Below are positions 58,814-64,000 of a DNA stretch of 64,000 bases, in pieces. This DNA comes from a virus, in the IMG/VR virus record IMGVR_UViG_3300020193_000004, positions 51,145 to 115,144 of that record; one strand, 5' to 3'. How positions within the stretch are numbered: the first letter of the stretch is position 1; every line of letters begins with the position of its first letter. Under the pieces are notes generated by a model. It saw nothing but the letters and a program-made list of their open reading frames with translations. It searched no databases and had not been told where the DNA came from. Position numbers and translations under genes: made by a program.

Positions 58814-59287
58814 GTGGCTCGCTATGAAGAAAACACGCTCCGCAGGCCCAGTTGCTTCGGAGATGAACGAGAACACGACGAGAACGACCGCATCTGCCGC
58901 AACTGCCGCTGGCAGGCGACGTGCGCCGTCATCGTCAAGAACAACCTGCGGGACAAGCGGGAGCGGGATAGTCGGCGAGACGATCGGGACGACAGGGATG
59001 ACCGCCGCTCCGCCGGACGAAAGGGCCCGGGGAACAGCATCGCAGTCACGCCGGACCCGGAGAGCTTCGTGGAGCGGAACGACGAGGCGCTGGGTTTCTT
59101 CGAGGCGTTGATGTTCAACGGGGCCCTGGCAGGGATCCGCGCAGGCATGGTCGAGGGTATCTTCGCGATGGACCAGATCCCGCGCGCGCCCTACCGGGAT
59201 CCCTTCAAGCACGTCTTCGAGGAACGGGCACGGAAGCCGAAGCGCAGCACTCGGCACCGCGACGAGGACGAGGAGGAGGAAGATTGA
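58814..59287 (+). CDS. Small zinc-binding protein, first gene of the replication operon
   Basis: A 157-residue protein starting at GTG 58814 (VARYEENTLRRPSCFGDERE), with AGGAGG seven bases upstream. Cysteines at ~14, 28, 31 and 37 (PSCFG, ICRNCRWQATC) form a likely zinc or metal site. A very charged Arg/Asp stretch (RDSRRDDRDDRDDRRS) follows. The second half is helical (ALGFFEALMFNGALAGIRAG), and the C-terminus is acidic. Its stop lies just before the helicase start. Function unknown; perhaps a helicase- or DNA-binding partner. Confidence 0.6.
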   Translation: MARYEENTLRRPSCFGDEREHDENDRICRNCRWQATCAVIVKNNLRDKRERDSRRDDRDDRDDRRSAGRKGPGNSIAVTPDPESFVERNDEALGFFEALMFNGALAGIRAGMVEGIFAMDQIPRAPYRDPFKHVFEERARKPKRSTRHRDEDEEEED

Positions 59288-59289
59288 CG

Positions 59290-60726
59290 ATGCGGCTCCG
59301 CCTGCCCATTCTTGATCCAGACGTGGCCTACATCGGCGCGTCGCTGTTCTTGCCGCGGAGTGCCGTAACGGAGGCGCCGATCGTGCGCGCCCTCACCTTC
59401 GGGATCGAGGCCGGGATGGAGCCCAGGATCCTGGTACGGCGGCACCCGCACCACCTGGAGGTACCGCGCAACTACGTGCGGCGAGTGGACCTGCCTCGGC
59501 TGGGGGTCGACTCGGTAGTCGATCTCCGGCCCCAGACCTTCCGCGCCAGCACCCTGCGTGTGCGGGACTCCTTCGCGTTCAGACCTAACCAGATCCCGGC
59601 GTGGGCTGCGCTGCAGCAGGCCGCCGCGGATGGCCAGGACGGCGTCCTACGCCTCGACACCGGGAAGGGGAAGACCGTGCTGGGGCTCCGCTACGCCTGC
59701 GAGATCGGCGCGCCCGTACTCGTGGTCTCTGCCCAGGAGGCGCACCTGCGGAACTGGGAGCGCGAGCTTCGCGAGCTCTTCCACATGGATGGAGAGGTCG
59801 GTTGGGTGCTCGGAGACCGGCTGGATTATCGGCGAGACGTGGTGTTCTCCACCATCCAGACGCTGGTGAAGCGCGCGGAGGCCGGCAAGCTCCCGCACGA
59901 CTTCCACTCGTACTACGGGCTCACCATCTACGACGAGGTGCACCACCAGGCCGCAGAGTGGTTCGCCCGCGGGTCCGACCTGACGAACGGTCAGCGTCTC
60001 GGGCTGACCGCAACGCTGAAGCGACGGGACCGCTGCGAGGGCATCGTGCTCTACCACATAGGCCCGGTGCTCTACGACGACCCGTCCGATGACTCGCTCG
60101 TGCCAACGGTCTGGCTGCACGAGACGGATACGGTGATAGCCGAGGACGACCCGGACATCTGCGACGTGAAGGGCATGCCGAACGTCTCGAAGCTGCGCGG
60201 GAAGCTGGCGGCGGACGACCAGCGGAACCGCAAGATCGTGGACGTCGTGGTCAGAAGAACTCGTGAAGGGCACAAGGTGTACGTCCTGAGCCACTCGAAG
60301 GCCCACGTCTTCACCCTCGTCGGACTGATCACGGATGAGGGTATCCGGTGCGGCGGGATCACCGGCGACGAGAAGGACGCACAGGAGCGTCTACGTCAGC
60401 TGAACGATTACGACGTAGTGGTCGCGACCCTGCACGTCGGCAAGGAGAACTACAACCGCCCCGCGCTCAGCGCACTGGTCATGACCACCCCGCTCGCGGT
60501 CGACTCTTACGCACCCACTGAGTGGGTGCAGGCGGTGGGGCGCGTGCTCCGACCGCTCCGCGGCAAGCTCGACCCGGTCGTAGACATCTTCTCCGACCGC
60601 GGCGTCAAGCAGAGCTTCGGAATGCTCCGGTCCGTCCTGAAATGGTGCCGAACCTCTGGCTGGAAAATCAAAGGAGACACATGGGACAGCAAACACTCCA
60701 AGGCCCTCCGTACGTGGAAGGCGTAG
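59290..60726 (+). CDS. SF2 DNA helicase (UvsW-like)
   Basis: A 478-residue helicase; I prefer ATG 59290 to a TTG two codons upstream. The first ~90 residues form an accessory domain. Motif Q/I: FRPNQIPAW ... LRLDTGKGKTVLG (Walker A). Motif Ia VLVVSAQEAH; motif II IYDEVHH; motif III LTATLKR. The second lobe has VYVLSHSKAH and YDVVVATLHVGKENYN. Motif VI is WVQAVGRVLRP. This order matches SF2 helicases of the T4 UvsW type, which remodel forks and drive recombination-dependent replication. It overlaps the next gene by 46 bases. Confidence 0.85.
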   Translation: MRLRLPILDPDVAYIGASLFLPRSAVTEAPIVRALTFGIEAGMEPRILVRRHPHHLEVPRNYVRRVDLPRLGVDSVVDLRPQTFRASTLRVRDSFAFRPNQIPAWAALQQAAADGQDGVLRLDTGKGKTVLGLRYACEIGAPVLVVSAQEAHLRNWERELRELFHMDGEVGWVLGDRLDYRRDVVFSTIQTLVKRAEAGKLPHDFHSYYGLTIYDEVHHQAAEWFARGSDLTNGQRLGLTATLKRRDRCEGIVLYHIGPVLYDDPSDDSLVPTVWLHETDTVIAEDDPDICDVKGMPNVSKLRGKLAADDQRNRKIVDVVVRRTREGHKVYVLSHSKAHVFTLVGLITDEGIRCGGITGDEKDAQERLRQLNDYDVVVATLHVGKENYNRPALSALVMTTPLAVDSYAPTEWVQAVGRVLRPLRGKLDPVVDIFSDRGVKQSFGMLRSVLKWCRTSGWKIKGDTWDSKHSKALRTWKA

Positions 60727-61052
60727 CCGGCCTCGTCGGAGTCCGGTCCGACAGGTACTACTACGTTGGCAAGCTCGACCGCGAGGCGCACACCCCGCTC
60801 GCAGCGGAGGAGGGCTACGTCGCGCTCAAGGACGCGTACGAGATCGTCATCCAGCACCGGCCACGTGCGGGCGAGGACCTCGAGATGACGGTGGTCCCGC
60901 TGCCGATCGGGCCGTTCGAGAAGCCCACGAAGGTCGTGGTCCGCGTCGACGCCTACCTCGACCTCAGCCAGTGCAGGAGCATGGTCGAGATCGACCGCGT
61001 CATGACGGGGAGCACCGGGCTGCTCCTGCCGGGAATGGGACCGAGGCGCTGA
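60681..61052 (+). CDS. Hypothetical protein between helicase and glycosylase genes
   Basis: A 123-residue protein starting MGQQTLQGPPYVEGVAGLVG, with AAGGAG five bases before ATG 60681. Mostly beta (RSDRYYYVGKLDREAHTPLA, LEMTVVPLPIGPFEKPTKVV), without membrane segments. It overlaps the helicase end by 46 bases in another frame. Not recognised; a DNA-metabolism role is inferred from context. Confidence 0.6.
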   Translation: MGQQTLQGPPYVEGVAGLVGVRSDRYYYVGKLDREAHTPLAAEEGYVALKDAYEIVIQHRPRAGEDLEMTVVPLPIGPFEKPTKVVVRVDAYLDLSQCRSMVEIDRVMTGSTGLLLPGMGPRR

Positions 61053-61053
61053 C

Positions 61054-61797
61054 ATGCCGTTCGAGACCTGCGGCAGGAAGGCCCTCGAGGACCTCTCGGA
61101 CGAGTACGACGCGTGCGAGCGGTGCACGTATCTCAAAGATTCCCGGACCCAGGTCGTGTTCGGGAGCGGGAGCAGCACGGCGCCGATCGTCATGATCGGC
61201 GAGGCGCCGGGCGCGTTGGAGGACGAGGAGGGCGCCGCCTTCCTCGGGGAGTCGGGGCAGCTCCTCATGGACATGCTGCGGAAGGCGTGGCCGGAAGATG
61301 ACGAGCTCAACAACCTCTCACAGATCCAGGAGGACTCCCTGTTCTTCATGAAGCTCCGCGACTACCTCGATCGGTACATCTTCTGGACCAACGCGGTCCT
61401 GTGTCGACCCGAGGAGAACCGCACCCCTACGACGGCCGAGGTCAAGGAGTGCCTCGACCGGCTGCACCGAACCATCTACGCCGTGGACCCGCTCCTGATC
61501 ATCGCTGCCGGCAAGACCGCGGCCACAGCCCTCCTGGGGAAGGCGGTGGCCATCACGGACAAGCGCGGCACGATCTACGACATCAGCATCCCCAGTCCCG
61601 TGACGGGTACGCCCGTCCGCTACCCAATGCTCGTCATCCTGCTTCCGTCGTACCTCCTGCGCGAGGGAGACCAGAAGCTGGTCAAGAGCAAGAAGGGCAA
61701 GACTTACCAGACCATCTGCGACCTGAAGAACGGGTTGCACCTGGTCGACAACCTACACCGGAACGCCTACGGGCGTTCCTTCCTGGAGAAGAGATGA
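61054..61797 (+). CDS. Family-4-like uracil-DNA glycosylase
   Basis: A 247-residue protein. The [4Fe-4S] ligands are visible: ACERCTYL near the N-terminus and NAVLC...KECL in the middle (CRPEENRTPTTAEVKEC). Motif A is GEAPGALEDEEG; FLGESGQLLMDM follows. The usual C-terminal H-P-S/A-x-L-L-R is LPSYLLR here, with Leu in place of the His. Family-4 enzymes excise uracil from DNA; loss of the His could lower activity or change function. It overlaps the next gene by four bases (ATGA) in the replication operon. Confidence 0.8.
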   Translation: MPFETCGRKALEDLSDEYDACERCTYLKDSRTQVVFGSGSSTAPIVMIGEAPGALEDEEGAAFLGESGQLLMDMLRKAWPEDDELNNLSQIQEDSLFFMKLRDYLDRYIFWTNAVLCRPEENRTPTTAEVKECLDRLHRTIYAVDPLLIIAAGKTAATALLGKAVAITDKRGTIYDISIPSPVTGTPVRYPMLVILLPSYLLREGDQKLVKSKKGKTYQTICDLKNGLHLVDNLHRNAYGRSFLEKR

Positions 61798-62270
61798 GCC
61801 GCAGCAATAGCGAGAACGACGAGCCCGCCGACGGCCTCTACCTGCTGGAGCGAGCGGTCGCCGCCCTCGAGAGCCGGAAGAACACCATCATCACCATCAA
61901 GGCGGCGCTCCGCGAGCAGATGCCGGACGTGATCCGGGAGCTGGAAGAGGCCGAGACCGAGCTCCCCGGGCTGCAGGAGGATGTCAAGAAGGCCATCCGC
62001 CCGATGGGCAAGGGTCTGCACATGATCAATGGGCACGCCATCGAGGTGAAGTCGGCGAGTACCACGACCGAGGTCGACGACCTCGGTCTCATCGACCGGG
62101 CCATCGAGGTGGGCGAGATCGACGAGCTCCTCAAGCTCGGTGTTCTCAAGTACAAGGTGGAGCCGCACCAGATCGCGCGCCTCCCCACGAAGCAGCGGAT
62201 CCGGTACGAGACCTACCTGAAGACCAAGACCGGCACCGCGTCGGTGGTCCTCCCGCCCGAGCTCAAGTAG
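61794..62270 (+). CDS. Coiled-coil protein of the replication operon
   Basis: A 158-residue protein starting MSRSNSENDEPADGLYLLER at an ATGA overlap. Residues ~20-65 are a charged helix (RELEEAETELPGLQEDVKKA) likely to form a coiled coil. A beta part follows (LHMINGHAIEVKSASTTTE), then a helix-rich C-terminus (IGEIDELLKLGVLKYK type). There is no catalytic motif. Size and form recall phage nuclease-inhibitor or helicase-loader accessory proteins, but no match is clear. Confidence 0.6.
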   Translation: MSRSNSENDEPADGLYLLERAVAALESRKNTIITIKAALREQMPDVIRELEEAETELPGLQEDVKKAIRPMGKGLHMINGHAIEVKSASTTTEVDDLGLIDRAIEVGEIDELLKLGVLKYKVEPHQIARLPTKQRIRYETYLKTKTGTASVVLPPELK

Positions 62271-62293
62271 GCGCCGCCGTGGTCATGCTGGGC

Positions 62294-62320
62294 GCCGTGC
62301 ACTACACGGTAGTGCACGGC
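62294..62320 (+). promoter_or_regulatory. Long perfect inverted repeat in the leader of 62369
   Basis: GCCGTGCACTAC and GTAGTGCACGGC are perfect 12-bp arms around ACG. The stem lies 23 bases after the previous stop and ~48 bases before ATG 62369. It could be an operator, an attenuator or an internal terminator. No T-run follows, which argues against a simple terminator. Confidence 0.5.
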
Positions 62321-62368
62321 GAGGAACGCCGCTATTTCGACAAGAACATCACCGAGGAGGACGTGCCC

Positions 62369-62623
62369 ATGCCACGTGATAGGCTGGCTGCTCTGGTCGG
62401 CGATGGACAGGCCCGCGTGACCTGCTCCTTCGACCTGAGCGACAAGGACTTCGGCGCCGGCTTCGGCGCGCACTGCACCGTCTCGCTGACGGTCAACCAG
62501 TCGGAGGAAGACGTGGAGCGCGCGTCCGACATCGCCGCGGCTCTGGCGTCCCAGTACACCGAGGACGCCGTGAAGGTCGCCGAGGCGCTCTACCAGGCCG
62601 CCCTCGGCCGGCGGAAGCGGTAG
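62369..62623 (+). CDS. Hypothetical protein
   Basis: I choose ATG 62369 (MPRDRLAALVGDGQARVTCS), preceded by GAGGAGG at good spacing; an in-frame GTG at 62279 has no ribosome site and would run through the hairpin. The protein has 84 residues with a beta core (ARVTCSFDLSDKDFGAGFGA, HCTVSLTVNQ) and a C-terminal helix (ASDIAAALASQYTEDAVKVA). Function unknown; it lies between accessory genes and the DnaB-type helicase. Confidence 0.6.
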   Translation: MPRDRLAALVGDGQARVTCSFDLSDKDFGAGFGAHCTVSLTVNQSEEDVERASDIAAALASQYTEDAVKVAEALYQAALGRRKR

Positions 62624-62624
62624 C

Positions 62625-62945
62625 ATGCGCGCGGGTGTACGCGTCGAGGTCCAGGTGACGGGCGTGCTCACCCCGCCGGCCCAGCACGGAGCCGGGTTCG
62701 TCGTCCGCTACAACGTCGTGGTGGTGAACGAGACGTTGAAGCAGGTCGACGTGCTGGCTCGAGACCAGGAGACCCTAATCTCGCTTCCCCAGGAGATGGT
62801 GGACGACATGACCGGCCTCATGCACGAGGTTGCCGTGCACATGATGGGCATCGTCGGTCTGGCCACCACCGAAGTCTCTCCCTTGGCCGCCGCCAGCGAG
62901 GATGGGACGCCCACGCAGAACGTCGATGACGACACGGAGCTCTGA
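62625..62945 (+). CDS. Hypothetical protein upstream of the helicase
   Basis: A 106-residue protein starting MRAGVRVEVQVTGVLTPPAQ one base after the previous stop. The N-terminal ~55 residues are beta (AGFVVRYNVVVVNETLKQVD), the middle is helical (MVDDMTGLMHEVAVHMMGIV) and the tail is disordered. It ends just before the DnaB-type gene. Not recognised; possibly a replisome accessory protein. Confidence 0.55.
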   Translation: MRAGVRVEVQVTGVLTPPAQHGAGFVVRYNVVVVNETLKQVDVLARDQETLISLPQEMVDDMTGLMHEVAVHMMGIVGLATTEVSPLAAASEDGTPTQNVDDDTEL

Positions 62946-64000
62946 ATGCCGAATGCGGAACTGACCCTCATCTCGAACATTATCCGGGATGGGGACCTCT
63001 CGTCACTTCGGCGGTCCGGGTTCAACGCGGCGTACCTGCAGACGGAAGAGGCGCGGGAGATGTACCGCTGGCTCACCGCGGCCTTCTCGGACCCGCGGGC
63101 CCCTGGTGTCGTCCCGAGCCTGGAGAGGGTCCGGCGCGTCTTCCCCGAGTTCGACTACCACCCCTCCAGGGACCCGATCGAGGCCCTGATGAAGGAGGTG
63201 ATCGACAACAACGTGAAGGCCGAGATCCGCACACTGGTCGAGGAGGTGGACAGCCTGCTCGACGAGGGGGAGGACCCGCAGGTCATCCTCGGCGCATACC
63301 TTCCCCAACTACGTGAGTTGGGCTTGCAGGGCAGCTCCAGCAAGCACCTCATGATGTCGACCGCCGCCAAGCTCCTGCGTGAGGACTACGACAGGATGCA
63401 GGAGGCTGGTGGGATCACTGGCATCCCCTTCCCTTGGGCGCCCCTCAACAAGGCGACTGCGGGGATGCAGAACGAGGACTTCATCGTCATCTACGCACGG
63501 CCGAAGCAGATGAAGACCTGGGTGGCGCTGGCCATCGCGGTCTACGCCTACATGGCCGGGTACAGGGTGCTCGTGTACTCGAAGGAGATGGCTGACAAGA
63601 TCCTCGTCCGGCGTGCGGCAGCCATCATCGCCGAGGTCGACTACGAGGAGGTGAAGAGTGGCACCCTCTCCGCGCAGGACGAGCGCCGGTTCTTCGACAC
63701 CCTGGAGGGCCTGGAGGACTGGGAGAAGTCCGGCGCGCGAGAGGGCGGGAAGAAGGCGGCCATGACCTTCCTCAGCGACCGGAAGCTGAGCAGCGGGTCG
63801 AAGGGTGCGACGGTCGACCTCATCTCGGCGGAGGCGGAGCGCTTCGGAACCGACCTCATCATCGTCGACGGGTTCTACCTGATGCGCGATGGGCGCACGA
63901 ACCAGCGCAGCCGGGAATGGAAGCAGATCTCGAACATCTCGTCGGACCTGAAGGCGATGGCGCAGGCGCTTCAGGTGCCCGTGGTCGGCACGACCCAGGC
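62946..64000 (+). CDS. DnaB-type replicative helicase (3' end outside window)
   Basis: Open from ATG 62946 to the right edge; 351 codons are visible. The N-terminal ~140 residues (LISNIIRDGDLSSLRRSGFN) match the helical primase-interaction part of DnaB-family proteins. The RecA core follows: GIPFPWAPLNKATAGMQNED, a P-loop IYARPKQMKTWVAL (variant GRPGxGKT), YRVLVYSKEM, and the Walker B DLIIVDGFYLM. The visible end, QVPVVGTTQ, is the strand of motif H3. It is the replicative helicase candidate and closes the visible operon of UvsW-like helicase, glycosylase and accessory genes. Confidence 0.85.
   Translation, partial: MPNAELTLISNIIRDGDLSSLRRSGFNAAYLQTEEAREMYRWLTAAFSDPRAPGVVPSLERVRRVFPEFDYHPSRDPIEALMKEVIDNNVKAEIRTLVEEVDSLLDEGEDPQVILGAYLPQLRELGLQGSSSKHLMMSTAAKLLREDYDRMQEAGGITGIPFPWAPLNKATAGMQNEDFIVIYARPKQMKTWVALAIAVYAYMAGYRVLVYSKEMADKILVRRAAAIIAEVDYEEVKSGTLSAQDERRFFDTLEGLEDWEKSGAREGGKKAAMTFLSDRKLSSGSKGATVDLISAEAERFGTDLIIVDGFYLMRDGRTNQRSREWKQISNISSDLKAMAQALQVPVVGTTQ

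Noticed and set aside
1-64000. tRNA or rRNA genes
   Set aside because: I saw no cloverleaf-like GC-stem pattern with a T-loop GTTCGA-type sequence outside coding regions; gaps are short. A tRNA scan would be decisive.

Overview
The window is a GC-rich, densely packed piece of a large tailed-phage (myovirus) genome, very probably a jumbo phage. The evidence is a contractile tail sheath, a probable major capsid protein, a portal, an intein-split large terminase, baseplate and fibre genes, and genes that often overlap by 1-17 bases. It also carries single-polypeptide homologues of the bacterial RNA polymerase beta and beta' subunits, a DnaB-type helicase, an SF2 helicase, an SNF2-type helicase, RNase HII and a family-4-like uracil-DNA glycosylase. 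No host can be named from the sequence, and the window covers only part of the genome.

Layout. Positions 1-25,628 (minus strand) hold, in transcription order from the right: internal or scaffold-like proteins, a putative prohead protease (21547-23457), a series of K-x-A-S-motif proteins, a probable decoration protein and the probable major capsid protein (15864-17027). Then come neck/adaptor, head-closure-like and terminator-like genes, a very large tail sheath (6604-11130), a lectin-like virion protein, a probable tail tube, an SNF2 helicase fused to a GNAT-like domain, and an ADP-ribosyltransferase-like gene cut by the window edge. Positions 25,697-27,518 (plus) hold a MerR-type regulator and two small genes. 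Positions 27,576-30,662 (minus) encode the terminase with an intein in its P-loop. Positions 30,728-32,831 (plus) form an operon ending in RNase HII. Positions 32,850-52,385 (minus) hold further virion proteins (one with a Dps/ferritin-like domain), an endonuclease VII-like HNH gene, a CsrA-like regulator, fibre and spike genes, and RNA polymerase beta' and beta. Positions 52,437-53,360 (plus) hold small genes and a 21-bp tandem-repeat block. Positions 53,354-58,735 (minus) hold the portal and neighbours. Positions 58,814 to the end (plus) are a replication/repair operon entering a DnaB-type helicase.

How it fits together. The minus strand is mainly late structural genes; the plus-strand islands look like early, regulatory or replication genes. 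Most plus-strand islands are preceded by the same short box, (G/C)(C/T)-ATAAG(A/G), 25-59 bases before the start codon, which suggests a dedicated promoter class. The phage-encoded polymerase lies inside the virion-gene block, so it may be packaged or made late. Hairpin terminators follow the major capsid and lectin-like genes and separate two of the convergent gene pairs.

The most unusual system-level feature is a set of at least fourteen minus-strand, mostly virion-block proteins that share K-x-A-S motifs, glycine-zipper segments and, in several, a terminal 'A-x-V/I-Y-D/E-x-Y' tag. I infer that this is a common packaging, processing or localisation signal, possibly read by the putative prohead protease encoded among them.
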